Shown one piece after another: positions 26,332-34,792 of a stretch of 64,000 nucleotides of DNA. Position 1 is the stretch's first letter; each line of letters starts with the position of its first letter. Origin of the DNA: CAWJKP01 sp963843465 (GTDB lineage: Bacteria; Planctomycetota; Planctomycetia; Pirellulales; Thermoguttaceae); contig CAWJKP010000005.1 in assembly GCA_963843465.1 (NCBI GenBank), positions 434,001-498,000 of the forward strand, given 5' to 3'. A program made the position numbers and the translations under genes. The notes under the pieces are model-generated. The model saw only the letters and a program-made list of their open reading frames with translations, made no database searches and was not told the DNA's origin.

Positions 26332-26865
26332 GTGCAGCTAGACTTCGGACTTCCGCCGGAAGTGACGCCGGCGTCGATCGACGATCAGACGGCCCAGTTC
26401 TGCCGGGAGTTGGCGCCGGGCCAGCCGCCTCTGGTGGTGCCGGTTCGGCCGGAGCCCGGCCTGACGCCAGACCCGTGCGTACCCAATGTCGTCGCCTATC
26501 TGACGCGGCATGGCGGTCAGTGCCAGTTGGGCTGGTGGATCCGCCAGCGGCCAGGCATCTTCTTGCGGGCCCAGTTCCATGCCTGTTGGGTCTCGCCGGC
26601 CGAGGAATATTGCGACGTTCTGCCCAAAGCCGGCGGCGAAACGAAAATTCTCTTCCTCCCCGATCTGAAAGTCGCTTGGCAGGGGAAGGCTATCGAGAGC
26701 CGGTTCAAGCCGCTCTCCTTCAAGCGGGAAATCCACGAGCTGGCCGCCCTCTACCGCAAGGAAGAGCAGTTGCGCTACGATCTGCCCATCTATCAGGCAG
26801 AATACGACGCCCTGATCCGGCAGATCTCCACCATCGCCCAGAAGCTCGCCAAACGCATCGGTTAG
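26332..26865 (+). CDS. Conserved hypothetical protein
   Basis: A 177-residue cytoplasmic protein with no recognised domain. It has CVPNVVAYLTRHGGQCQLGW, RPGIFLRAQFHACWVSPAEE and a Lys/Glu-rich helical C terminus. The RAQFHACW and EYCDVLPKAGG stretches suggest a compact alpha/beta fold. GTG 26332 is chosen because GGGAG lies 8-12 bases upstream and the longer in-frame extension lacks a site. Its stop overlaps the stop of the convergent epimerase-like gene by three bases. Confidence 0.55.
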   Translation: MQLDFGLPPEVTPASIDDQTAQFCRELAPGQPPLVVPVRPEPGLTPDPCVPNVVAYLTRHGGQCQLGWWIRQRPGIFLRAQFHACWVSPAEEYCDVLPKAGGETKILFLPDLKVAWQGKAIESRFKPLSFKREIHELAALYRKEEQLRYDLPIYQAEYDALIRQISTIAQKLAKRIG

Positions 26866-27794
26866 TAATCGCGGCGGCGGTCCCGGCGGCGGGCCAGCTC
26901 GCTGGCGTAATGCCGGCCGAGATCGCCGGCATGGGATCGCGCCCAGTCGGTCAGCCGCGTGCTCCCGGTGGGCGGGGCATCGACATACAGCAGACCGGCC
27001 ATCAGTCCTCGGATCTCGTCCCGGGTAATCAACACGTCGCCCAACAGCCGGCCCAAAACGCTGCCGGCGGCATAGCCGAGCCAGGGCGGGACCGAAACCA
27101 CCTTTCGCGGCCGGCCAATGATCCGTCCGAGCTCCTCGACCAGCCCTCGGTAGGTGAATGTCTCCGGACCGATGGCGTTGACCACGTGGTCCTCGCGGAG
27201 CGATCCTTGCTGGACGGCCAGCGCGGCCAGGTCGTCGATGTAGATCGGCTGGAGTCGATAGTCGCCCCGCCCGAAGACCCCAAAGACAGGAAACCGCCGC
27301 AACATCCAGGCGATGTTGTTGATCAGAATGTCTTCCTTGCCGAAGAGCAGTGCCGGGCGAAGAATGGCGTAAGAGACGCCCAACTCTTTGAGCGCTTGTT
27401 CCAGTTGGGCCTTGCCGCGGAAATACTCCAGCGGCGAGTCGGCCCAGGGGTTGGTGATGCTCACGTGGACGATCCGCCGCACGCCCGCCTGCCGGGCCGC
27501 ATCGAAGAGCACCCGCGTGTTGCGGACCGCGTCGGCGAAGCGGAACCCGCGGTGATTGAAGCGGACCCAGTAGGTATTGTAGAGCACGGCCACGCCGCGG
27601 AGCGACTCGACGAGCCGCTCGGGCTGGTCGAAATGGAAGGGCTCCGCCCGGACCGCCTTGCCGAAGGGATTTCGGCGATCCGGCGAGTTGGTCAAGGTGA
27701 GGACTTCGAGGCCCTGATCCAACAGTCGCCGGGCGATGTATTTGCCCGAGTAGCCGAACGCGCCGGTCACGGCGTGCAGCTCGTTTGCGGCCAC
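26862..27794 (-). CDS. NAD(P)-binding epimerase/NmrA-like (extended SDR) protein
   Basis: A 310-residue atypical short-chain dehydrogenase. The Rossmann nucleotide site is VTGAFGYSGKYIARRLLDQG (TGxxGxxG, near residue 10). ADAVRNTRVLFDAARQAGVR and RIVHVSITNPWADSPLEYFR replace the usual YxxxK region with Y near 146 and K near 150. PIYIDDLAALAV follows. Relatives include NDUFA9-like and ubiquinone-biosynthesis-associated proteins. GTG 27794 is used, with GGAGGCGG 8 bases upstream. It is monocistronic and the substrate is unknown. Confidence 0.8.
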   Translation of the reverse strand: MAANELHAVTGAFGYSGKYIARRLLDQGLEVLTLTNSPDRRNPFGKAVRAEPFHFDQPERLVESLRGVAVLYNTYWVRFNHRGFRFADAVRNTRVLFDAARQAGVRRIVHVSITNPWADSPLEYFRGKAQLEQALKELGVSYAILRPALLFGKEDILINNIAWMLRRFPVFGVFGRGDYRLQPIYIDDLAALAVQQGSLREDHVVNAIGPETFTYRGLVEELGRIIGRPRKVVSVPPWLGYAAGSVLGRLLGDVLITRDEIRGLMAGLLYVDAPPTGSTRLTDWARSHAGDLGRHYASELARRRDRRRDY

Positions 27795-27950
27795 GGTTTT
27801 CCGCCTCCATGGACAAAGAAGCCGGGGGCGAGGGAGGAGAGCCCCACCATAAGAATCTACCCAACAAACGATGGGCTCGCTGCACTCGACCCCTACGCAC
27901 GAAGTTAAGGAATCTTTGATTCATCCGTCAGAAAGAAGAGCCAAAACACG

Positions 27951-28019
27951 GAACACTAATCATCGCTAATCTTCGCTAATTCACCCTATTAGCGTCGATC
28001 AGTGTCAATTAGTGTTCCC
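27951..28019. repeat. GGAACACTAAT inverted repeat
   Basis: GGAACACTAAT (27951-27961) and ATTAGTGTTCC (28009-28019) are complementary, with inner CGCTAAT and ATTAGCG also pairing. Unlike its surroundings it is AT-rich. Confidence 0.6.
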
Positions 28020-28104
28020 GCTGCTGGTTTCTTTCCAAGGACGTACTGCAAAATTCCTTAACGGCGCGCCTATGGGGCTCGCTGCGCTCGACCCACCCTA
28101 CCTA

Positions 28105-28134
28105 TTGACAAAGCGTCCCGCCCGTTGGTAGGAT
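28105..28134 (+). promoter_or_regulatory. Sigma70-type promoter of tRNA-Val
   Basis: TTGACA at 28105-28110 and TAGGAT at 28129-28134, with an 18-bp spacer, lie 11 bp before the mature tRNA 5' end. The -35 is a perfect consensus and the -10 matches four of six. Confidence 0.55.
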
Positions 28135-28144
28135 TGGCAAGTCC

Positions 28145-28218
28145 GGGCGATTAGCTCAGTTGGTTAGAGCGTCTCGCTTACACCGAGAAGGTCGAGAGTT
28201 CGAGTCTCCCATCGCCCA
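28145..28218 (+). tRNA. tRNA-Val (anticodon TAC)
   Basis: A full cloverleaf folds: acceptor GGGCGAT/ATCGCCC, D arm GCTC/GAGC, anticodon arm TCTCG-CTTACAC-CGAGA with anticodon TAC, and T loop TTCGAGT. The discriminator is A and no CCA is encoded (ACTGG follows). The T stem GAGAG/CTCCC has one A-C mismatch at its second pair. The 3' part from the anticodon stem onward is the attachment core of the integrative element, repeated at 36909-36957. The gene overlaps the 3' end of the integrase gene on the other strand. Confidence 0.95.
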
Positions 28219-29892
28219 CTGGTCAGAATCGCAAGAAAACCCCTGTTTTCCGGGGGTTTTCTGCGTTTCTTGGGGTGACGAATGCTTGTCTCCCCAGCTT
28301 GCCCAGTTGTCAGCAATGGACCCTGATTTTCTCGAATTGACGGCAGTTGGTGCAAACCCTGGTGCAAACTTTTCCCCCCTCGAATCGTCCGTCCCCGTCG
28401 CCCTCAATACAGCGGCGTTTTGGCCCGAATTGGCGAGAGGCAGGGGGGGTAAAGCTTCCATCGCGCCGGCCACGTCCAAGAGCTTCGGGTCGGTGTAGGT
28501 GTTCATGGTCAAGTTGATTGTCGAATGTCGCATTGCGGCTTGTGCCGTCCTGGGCGTCACCCCGCCCTTGCTCAGCAGCGTCCCGAAGGTATGCCGCAAG
28601 GCGTGAACGTCCACAGTTCGCCCCCGCTCATCCCGCTTGGGAATGCCGGCGGCGCGCAAGTCGAGGTCAAGCACCTTCACCAGAGAAGCAGGCACGTTGA
28701 ACAACGGCGTATCAAGCGGCAACGTCGGCACGGTGGGCAACGGTAGGCAGGAATGCCCGCCAAGGCCCCTGGAATCGCGTCTAATGCGTTTCCCCGGTTC
28801 CTGGTCCTTTGGGTCAAGCAAGACCGTCGGCGCGTTGCCGGCGGCATTCTGTAGGGCGTCAGCCTTGTCGGCGAGCCAACCCCGAAGGTCAGCGGCAAGG
28901 TCGGCCCGAAGGGGAAGCGTCGAGCCTTGCCGGTTCTTTTCGTCGGCAGCGGCAAGCACCAGAAAAGGCGGTTCGGCGTCGAGGTCCAGTTGTCCCACGG
29001 TGATTGACGCCAGTTCGCCACGGCGAAGCCCGGTCAACACCAGCGTCTTGTAGATCAGCGCCCGCTCTTGCCCGAGCCGTTCCAACCGGCGGCGGGTCTC
29101 TTGCCGGAGGTTGCAAATCGCTTCGCCTTTTCGCTTGCCCCGGCGAACGGTCGCCACGTCCAACAGCGGCCGGCGACGGGCCACGTCCAAGAGCTTGACC
29201 AATTCGGCCTCGGTCAAGGCCCGGCGTTGCCGGCGGCGGTCGGCCTTCACGTCGGCCTTCGGCAGCTTGGCGAAGGGGTTGGACAAGAGCCGGCTTTCCT
29301 CGATACACCAGTTGGCGAAGGCGACCCAAGCCGCGCGGTATTCGTTGAAGGTTGCGGCCCCCATGCCTTCGGCCCGCCGCGCCGCAAGCCACTTTTCCAG
29401 GGCAGTTCTCGAAAGGTCGGCCAGCCGGCGGAACCCGCAATCCTTCGTCACCCGTTGCAGACGGCCCCGGGCGTTGCGGATTGCCTTGGTGGTCACTCCC
29501 CGCGCCGCCTGGTGAGCGAAGTAATCGGCGACGTGTCCGGCCAGCGGCGTTTCCTGGTGGTCCGCAATCGCATCTTCGGAAACGGTCAAGACCTTTGCCT
29601 TGACCAGTTCGGCCCGGCGCTCCAAGTCCCCGAGTACCGAACGGGCGGCCGATTCGTCCCGGCAGCCGGTGGCCACTTCCCGGACGATACCCGAGCCGTC
29701 CCGAAACTTCGCCGTGTAGGTCCGGGCGGTAACGACAACCCTTTCGGTCCCATCGTTGCCGGTGGTGACGGGTGCCGTCCGCGTCTTGCCCTTGGCGGGT
29801 TTCCACTCGGCAAACCGCTCCCCCTTGCGAACAATCAGCTTCGCCCCGGCCGGCAGTGGCTTGGTTGCGGTCTTGCGGTAGACGGTCCCCAT
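28156..29892 (-). CDS. Tyrosine recombinase/integrase of the tRNA-Val element
   Basis: A 578-residue site-specific integrase. The N-terminal arm-binding domain (GTVYRKTATKPLPAGAKLIV) is followed by a SAM-like core-binding domain (VADYFAHQAARGVTTKAIRN) and the catalytic domain. Catalytic residues are Arg in LTGLRRGELAS (near 287), HALRHTF (His and Arg near 431), RHST and the nucleophile Tyr in TMNTYTD (near 466). The C-terminal tail (WAMGDSNSRPSRCKRDALTN) is the antisense of the tRNA. An AAAGGCGAATC leader precedes ATG 29892. When the element ends are joined, the frame continues into 36586-36908, giving a predicted 681-residue form. Confidence 0.93.
   Translation of the reverse strand: MGTVYRKTATKPLPAGAKLIVRKGERFAEWKPAKGKTRTAPVTTGNDGTERVVVTARTYTAKFRDGSGIVREVATGCRDESAARSVLGDLERRAELVKAKVLTVSEDAIADHQETPLAGHVADYFAHQAARGVTTKAIRNARGRLQRVTKDCGFRRLADLSRTALEKWLAARRAEGMGAATFNEYRAAWVAFANWCIEESRLLSNPFAKLPKADVKADRRRQRRALTEAELVKLLDVARRRPLLDVATVRRGKRKGEAICNLRQETRRRLERLGQERALIYKTLVLTGLRRGELASITVGQLDLDAEPPFLVLAAADEKNRQGSTLPLRADLAADLRGWLADKADALQNAAGNAPTVLLDPKDQEPGKRIRRDSRGLGGHSCLPLPTVPTLPLDTPLFNVPASLVKVLDLDLRAAGIPKRDERGRTVDVHALRHTFGTLLSKGGVTPRTAQAAMRHSTINLTMNTYTDPKLLDVAGAMEALPPLPLANSGQNAAVLRATGTDDSRGEKFAPGFAPTAVNSRKSGSIADNWASWGDKHSSPQETQKTPGKQGFSCDSDQWAMGDSNSRPSRCKRDALTN
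28170..28218. repeat. attL core (3' half of tRNA-Val)
   Basis: The shared core begins CGTCTCGCTTACACCGAGAA at 28170 and extends to the tRNA 3' end. It matches 36909-36957 except for substitutions confined to the T stem. Confidence 0.85.
28236..28260 (+). terminator. Rho-independent-like terminator after tRNA-Val
   Basis: AAAACCCC (28236-28243) pairs with GGGGTTTT (28253-28260) around a short loop, with the T tract at the 3' side, 18 bp downstream of the tRNA. It also lies within the integrase 3' coding region. Confidence 0.55.
28349..28369. promoter_or_regulatory. Putative arm-type integrase binding sites, integrase side
   Basis: Two copies of GGTGCAAAC, 12 bp apart start to start, lie 131 bp inside the element from the tRNA 3' end. 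The same pair with the same spacer occurs at 36835-36855 on the other arm of the reconstituted attP. Reading frames differ at the two sites, so protein conservation does not explain the identity. Confidence 0.5.
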
Positions 29893-29979
29893 GATTCGCC
29901 TTTCTACAGTGCTTGCCCTATCGCGTCCCGGTTGACGGGTACTTGAACTTGATGAACTGCTCGATAACCTCTCTCGCCT

Positions 29980-30285
29980 TCATAACAGGTCGTCCTTTGC
30001 CTTGCGTTGTTTCACCTTTCGCTTCGCCAGTGTCGGCCGCGCCAAGTTTGCCGGCGTCGGGTCCGGTGGTACGGCGTCGGGGTCCGGCACCAGGTACAGC
30101 CCCAGGTAGGCGGCCAGCGCGTCGGCCTTGTCCAGCCGAATCGACATTTCACCCCGAGCAAAGCGCCCAAGGGTTGCTTCGTCTATCTCGGTTGCCTTGC
30201 TGATTCGGTAGGCGGTCAAGCCGCTTCGCTGGATTGCGGCCCGTAGTACGTCGGTCAGTGTCGGCTTTGCTTTGCTCTTGCTCAT
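29980..30285 (-). CDS. Small HTH (XRE/Cro-like) regulator
   Basis: A 101-residue protein with an N-terminal helix-turn-helix: DVLRAAIQRSGLTAYRISKA, then TEIDEATLGRFARGEMSIRL and DKADALAAYLGLYLVPDP. The tail is basic and proline-rich. Homologous to each half of the double-domain protein at 38188-38679 in the neighbouring decayed element. It is likely the element's repressor or copy-control protein, by position between integrase and replication genes. Start ATG 30285. Confidence 0.75.
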   Translation of the reverse strand: MSKSKAKPTLTDVLRAAIQRSGLTAYRISKATEIDEATLGRFARGEMSIRLDKADALAAYLGLYLVPDPDAVPPDPTPANLARPTLAKRKVKQRKAKDDLL

Positions 30286-30316
30286 GCCAGGATTATTCCA
30301 CGTATCGGCCGTTTCG

Positions 30317-30910
30317 TCAAGCGTCGGCCGCAATTTTCTTTCTTTGAGTCCCCGGTGTCCGTAGGACACACAAGGGGACGCAATTATGGTCCCTTATGGG
30401 ACAGGTGACACCCATGACACCAGTACAGAGCCACGTATGACACCAGGAAAGAGACACCCATGACACTATCCCTTGCGGGTGGTCTTCGGGACACCATGTG
30501 CACCGATAGGTAGACGGTCCTTCCCACAAACTACCCCGGCGAACCACGGTTAGCAGCCCGGCCTTTGCCAACTCGGCAACGGCCCTTACCACGGTTCGGC
30601 GGCTTCGGCCGATGCACTCCGCAAGCCGGCCAAACGACACCCGCGCCAGTCCGTCCGGCTTCGTTTCACGCCAGACTACCCACCAGACCGCTTGCGCCGT
30701 CGTATCGACCAGCCTTGCCCCATAGTCGGCGAAGGCGTTAGCGACGGCGAAGCGGTCGCCCGCCTTCCGTCGAGCCGGCTTCCCCTTCGCCTTCTCTCCG
30801 TCCCCCTGGTGCCGTGCCGGCGGTCGGCCGTTCGTCCCGTTTGGCGACGGTCGCGGCCGAAGCGGCGGCGGTTCTTGCCCTACGGGGATAGGCTTCGGTT
30901 CGTCGAGCAT
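30317..30910 (-). CDS. Winged-helix replication-associated protein
   Basis: A 197-residue protein. A charged N terminus (KAKGKPARRKAGDRFAVANA) precedes a winged helix-turn-helix: RVSFGRLAECIGRSRRTVVR followed by AVAELAKAGLLTVVRRG. This resembles phage and plasmid replication helix-turn-helix proteins. Two C-terminal cysteine/histidine-rich stretches (RCTWCPEDHPQ, LSWCHTWLC) may bind metal. Its start overlaps the stop of the ATPase gene (TGATG). A severely deleted homologue lies at 38676-38891. Role in origin recognition is inferred from context only. Confidence 0.6.
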   Translation of the reverse strand: MLDEPKPIPVGQEPPPLRPRPSPNGTNGRPPARHQGDGEKAKGKPARRKAGDRFAVANAFADYGARLVDTTAQAVWWVVWRETKPDGLARVSFGRLAECIGRSRRTVVRAVAELAKAGLLTVVRRGSLWEGPSTYRCTWCPEDHPQGIVSWVSLSWCHTWLCTGVMGVTCPIRDHNCVPLCVLRTPGTQRKKIAADA

Positions 30911-31869
30911 CAAAAGTCGTCCCCCTGGTCGGTGCCATCGTCGGCGGCCGGCGCCGTGTTCGCCCATGCGGCGGCAAGAGCCGATTGCAGCTTGCCCCGG
31001 GTCGGCCCGCCCGGCGACCAGGGCGCCCCGGCCGAAGCCGGCGTGAATCGCTGGCAAGCGCCGTCGAAACGAAGCACCAGGTCTTGCGCTTCGGTATGTC
31101 GCGCCTTCAGGTGCCGAAGGGTCACTTGCTCCCGGTCCTTTTCGTCGGGGACCAGGATAAAGGCATCATCGGCGCCAAACTCCAGTTCGGACGATTCCCG
31201 GAAACTTGCCAGCGTCAAGGCGTTGCCGGCGTAAGTCGAGCGGCCCTTGCTATCCTTGCCCCGGGAAACGGCGGCGACCACCACCACGGCAACCCCGGCG
31301 TCGGCAAACTGCCGAAGGTAATTCATCGTGGCGTCAACGGAGCCCCGCTTGTCGCCGTGTTCGCCCGGGGGCGCGATTCGTTGAATGTAATCGAGCACCA
31401 GCAAGTCAGCCCGGAAGGCGTCGGCCGAAGCGGCGACGTTTGCCAGGTCGAAAGGCGGCCGAACAAAGGCCAGCCGGTCGGCCAGCCCTTCCAGGGTGTT
31501 CATCGCCTGGTCGAGCCGGTCGGCGTGTTCGGCGGCAAAGCGGCGGTAGCGAATTGTCGTCACGTCCACCCCCGAGAGCCGGCCTAGTTGCCGGTCCAAG
31601 AGCACCCCGACCGGCATTTCGATATTGCACACCAGCACCCGAAGCGTCGGCGTCAGCCGCAAGGCGTCGATTGCGGCTTGCATGACGAAGGCTGTCTTGC
31701 CGGCGCCCGGTCCCCCGCCAATCAGTGTTACCAGCTTGGGACCGATTTCGATTCTCGCCAGTTCCCCCGAGCCTATCGGGTAGAGCGTCGGCGGCGTGCC
31801 GGTCAGCACGTCGTCTTTCCAGCCGTCGAAACAGTCGGCGGCCGGTTGGAAGTTTGCCTTCGTCGTCAT
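30910..31869 (-). CDS. RepA/DnaB-like RecA-fold ATPase (replicative helicase-like)
   Basis: A 319-residue RecA-superfamily ATPase. Walker A is GGGPGAGKTAFVMQAA near residue 52, followed by LRVLVCNIEMPVGVLLDRQL. Walker B is DLLVLDYIQRIAPPG near 158, and a sensor-like VVVVAAVSRGKDSKGRSTYA follows. The pattern fits the DnaB C-terminal or AAA_25/RepA helicase class of plasmids and phages. It overlaps the primase gene by ATGA and the winged-helix gene by TGATG, forming one translationally coupled replication cassette. Confidence 0.82.
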   Translation of the reverse strand: MTTKANFQPAADCFDGWKDDVLTGTPPTLYPIGSGELARIEIGPKLVTLIGGGPGAGKTAFVMQAAIDALRLTPTLRVLVCNIEMPVGVLLDRQLGRLSGVDVTTIRYRRFAAEHADRLDQAMNTLEGLADRLAFVRPPFDLANVAASADAFRADLLVLDYIQRIAPPGEHGDKRGSVDATMNYLRQFADAGVAVVVVAAVSRGKDSKGRSTYAGNALTLASFRESSELEFGADDAFILVPDEKDREQVTLRHLKARHTEAQDLVLRFDGACQRFTPASAGAPWSPGGPTRGKLQSALAAAWANTAPAADDGTDQGDDF

Positions 31870-33379
31870 GGTGTCGGCCCTCCCTGGTCATACCACTTGC
31901 CGAAACTGAGGAAGCGCCCGCAGCGGCGACAATCCCGGCGGGTCCGGCCTTCGGGAATCGGCAGTTCGACATACTCCGTCGAGCCGCACTTACAAGGCTT
32001 GTCGAGGGTCCCCGAGCCCACGGCCCCCGGCGGTAACGGGCGAAGCGGCGGCGGGTCCGGCGGCAACACGGGCGGCCCCTTTGCCTCCCCTTGCTCCCCC
32101 GCTTGCCAATCAAAGCCGGCGGAATCGCAACCGTCAGCGGCCGGTGTCGGCGTTGCCGGCAAAGGTGCCGGCGAAGGCGCCGGCGTAGGTGCCGGCGTAG
32201 GTGCCGGCGTAGGTGCCGGCGGCGATCCCCAGAGCTTCGCCAAGGCGGCTTGCAGGTCCCCGGCGGCCGGCGGCGGTGCCGTAGGCATTTGCTGGCAAGA
32301 TTGCCCCTCAGAGCCCCTAGAATCGTCCCTGTTGCGTTCGGGCGGTTCTTGGACTATCGAGCCGTCCGGGGCCTGTTGCAGCGATTGGCCGGTATCCTGT
32401 TGCGTTGCCGAGCCGGCGGCGGCAAGTCCGCACTCGATACCCCGCCGAACGTCTTTCGGCGGCAACCCCGAGTCGAGCGCGGATTCTTCCAACAGGGCGA
32501 CGGCCAGCGCCGGCGAACAACCAAACTCGGCAAGGTTCGCAGCAGCAGAGAACAAGAGCCGGTGCCGGTCCCCGGTCGGCGCGCCTTCGGCAATGAAGGC
32601 CCTGGTCGTCCGGTTCAACGTCGGCGCGCCGTTTCCGGCAGCGCGTCGGACGGCTTTCGCTTCGCCTTCTCTCGCTACCTGGTCAGCGGCGGCTTGCCAG
32701 TCGGCGGCGGCGGTCTCGCTGGTGCCGGCCGGCGTCGGCACGGTGAACGGCGCCGGCGCCTTCGCCAGCTCCAGGATTTCGGCCAGCGGCCCGGCCAGTT
32801 CGACCAGCGTCAAGCGGCGTTTGTGAAGCCCGGTCTTCGGGTGGCGAGAGTTCGGGCGCGAAAGGCCCTCACCTTGTCATACACCCCGTTGTCAATCGTC
32901 ACCCCGGCCAGTTCCCCGACGTGTTCGGCAAAGCGGCGGCAAGCCTTGTGAAAGTCGGCCGAAGGTGCCGGCGACCATAAACACGTCACCAGCCCCACGT
33001 GGAAGCCCTTGGACCCGCTGAAGAATAAGAGCAAGTCCCCGCCGTCCACCTGGTAACGAATGGTCAGCACGTCGGCCAGCGCCTCAGTCTCCGCTTGCGC
33101 CCGGGCACGGTCGCCTTCGCAGTCTATGTCGAACCAGAGCCACGGCGACCAGCACGGCCCGGCGAAGCCCTTGGTATCGACGATACCAGTCAGCTTGTCG
33201 GCACGTTCCTGGAAGTCGGCGGCGAAGCGGAAGGCGGAAAGATACCCTTCGCTTCCACACTCCGCCCGAGGGTCGCAACAGGCATAGCCGGCCAAAGCCA
33301 AGCCGGCGTCAACGACCTTCCGAGGTTCGTATGGTGAACCCTCGATTCTGAAGCCGTAGGAAAAGTCAGAAGGCGTCAC
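31866..33379 (-). CDS. Archaeo-eukaryotic-type primase with PriCT-like region, frameshifted
   Basis: The first frame (GTG 33379) is an AEP small-subunit-like primase. It has the metal-binding DxD in WLWFDIDCEGDRA (near 85) and the SGSKGFHVGL motif (near 125), then VTIDNGVYDKVRAFRA. At 32855 the family continuation PNSRHPKTGLHKRRLTLVEL is in another frame, which runs on to 31866. One C is apparently missing from a CCCC run. The second part has a PriCT-like helical region (RLLFSAAANLAEFGCSPALA), a proline-rich APTP repeat linker and a C-terminal zinc ribbon (CKCGSTEYVEL...CRRCGRF). It probably primes element replication, with the adjacent ATPase as helicase. Confidence 0.8.
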
Positions 33380-33893
33380 GCCCGCCCCCTGCCGATTCGT
33401 CGGCGGCCGGGGGTTGCGGTGCCGGCGTTGTGTCAGCCGGTGCGAAGGGGTCGGGTGGCGGCGGCGGGTCATATCCCAACACGTCAAACCGCTTCACCTG
33501 GTTGTACTCGGTCCCGTCGTCAGCCTTGCGGACCACCAGCTTTACCCGACAGCGGATTCCCTGCGGCGGCGGCGATTCAAGTTGCTCCAAGGTAGTAATG
33601 CCGAGCTTCACCAAATCCCGCTTCGTCTGTGCCAGCGCAGCCGGCGTCAACCAGCAGTCGTGAAACACCTTGCGGCCGGCGTATTCGCCTTCAAGCAGCT
33701 TGAAGCAGAGCTTTACGCCCGGGGTGCCTTTCTTTTCCGCGTTGAAGGGGTCAGCGGTAAGAAGGTGACAGACGTACCAGGCGGCCGGCAACAACACAAA
33801 GTCTTCAGCGGCCTTCGTTTCGCCCCAAGCACGGGCTAACGCCTCTTGGTCCCCGTTGTGTAGAATGTCAGACAGACTCTTGCGTTGGGTCAT
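33366..33893 (-). CDS. DUF669 family protein (phage/plasmid replication-associated)
   Basis: A 175-residue protein with AWYVCHLLTADPFNAEKKGT and GVKLCFKLLEGEYAGRKVFH, the DUF669 signature. An acidic, proline-rich tail (DPFAPADTTPAPQPPAADES) follows, as in single-strand-binding proteins. DUF669 genes typically sit beside recombination or replication genes in phages. Start ATG 33893. The 3' end overlaps the primase start by 14 bp, placing it at the head of the replication operon. Confidence 0.7.
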   Translation of the reverse strand: MTQRKSLSDILHNGDQEALARAWGETKAAEDFVLLPAAWYVCHLLTADPFNAEKKGTPGVKLCFKLLEGEYAGRKVFHDCWLTPAALAQTKRDLVKLGITTLEQLESPPPQGIRCRVKLVVRKADDGTEYNQVKRFDVLGYDPPPPPDPFAPADTTPAPQPPAADESAGGGRDAF

Positions 33894-33900
33894 GGGGTAA

Positions 33901-34380
33901 TTACTCCATCCCGGGCGCGGCGGCGGCAACCGCAGCGCCCGGTTCGTTGGTGGGTTGAATGGGAAAAAGGAAACCTTGCGAGCCGGCGGCCTGGTCGGCT
34001 GGGTCCGGCAAGTCGGGGTGGTCCACAAGCCAGCGCAGCGCGGCGGCGCGGTCGGCCAATTCCCACAATTCGAGCCAGCGGCCATGCGCGACGGCCCGGG
34101 TCGTCTTGGTGCGGCCGGCGTTGCGGATAACCCGGTCATACACCAGTCGGTAAGCCACGGTGCCGAAAAGCTTGGGGTCGATACCCGGCGGCAATTCGAC
34201 AACAGCCCGAACGTCGTCAGTTGACGCCGTACCGTCCCCGTCGAGCATTGCCTGTAGCAGCGCCCGGCGGCCACGCCGAATGTAGACTTCCCGGCGCGCC
34301 TCCAGCAGCGCCAGGGCGGCGGCCTTCGCCGCTTCGCCGTCGCCCCGGCCGGCGTCGGGTGTGTGGCGGTTCCTTGTCAC
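33901..34380 (-). CDS. Element-borne hypothetical protein
   Basis: A 159-residue protein of unknown family, helical and Arg/Ala-rich. It has ALLEARREVYIRRGRRALLQ near the N terminus and then ELPPGIDPKLFGTVAYRLVY, with the tail ending QPTNEPGAAVAAAAPGME. GTG 34380 is chosen because it overlaps the excisionase stop (GTGA). It may be a replication accessory protein, but this is inferred only from its place between excisionase and DUF669. Confidence 0.5.
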   Translation of the reverse strand: MTRNRHTPDAGRGDGEAAKAAALALLEARREVYIRRGRRALLQAMLDGDGTASTDDVRAVVELPPGIDPKLFGTVAYRLVYDRVIRNAGRTKTTRAVAHGRWLELWELADRAAALRWLVDHPDLPDPADQAAGSQGFLFPIQPTNEPGAAVAAAAPGME

Positions 34381-34604
34381 TTGCCCGCCCTCCGGCAAGA
34401 GGGACAGCCGGCCGCTTCCCAGGTGTCGAGCGCGGCCAGCGGCCAGCGCACCAAGCGGCCGAATCGCACGGGCTGGGGCGCGCGGCCGGAATCGACCAGC
34501 CGCAACCAGTGCCGCCAAGAAACGCCGTAGCGAGAGCCACACGCCCGAGCGTCAACAAACTTTGTGACCGGGGCGGCGGCCTCGGGAGAGAGAGCTACAC
34601 TCAT
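34377..34604 (-). CDS. Excisionase/AlpA-like small DNA-binding protein
   Basis: A 75-residue MerR-like winged helix: VTKFVDARACGSRYGVSWRH then WLRLVDSGRAPQPVRFGRLV and RWPLAALDTWEAAGCPSCRR. This is the AlpA/excisionase pattern of a recognition helix followed by a 'P.P.R.G....W....' wing. It probably directs excision with the integrase or regulates the element. GGAG precedes ATG 34604. Coupled to the next gene by a GTGA overlap. Confidence 0.75.
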   Translation of the reverse strand: MSVALSPEAAAPVTKFVDARACGSRYGVSWRHWLRLVDSGRAPQPVRFGRLVRWPLAALDTWEAAGCPSCRRAGK

Positions 34605-34792
34605 CGGGAATTCTCCGTATCAGGTTGCGGCCGGCGACATGCCCGCCGCATCACCAAAGAATCCCAGAATGTCCGCCCGGGTGTGTAGCGAGGGGAGTAG
34701 AAACCAGCAGACTCTACGGCATCGCCGGCAATTCCAGGGCAAAGAATCCCGAAATTGGGAAGTAGGCAGGGGAGTAGAACCTACTTCCCGAG

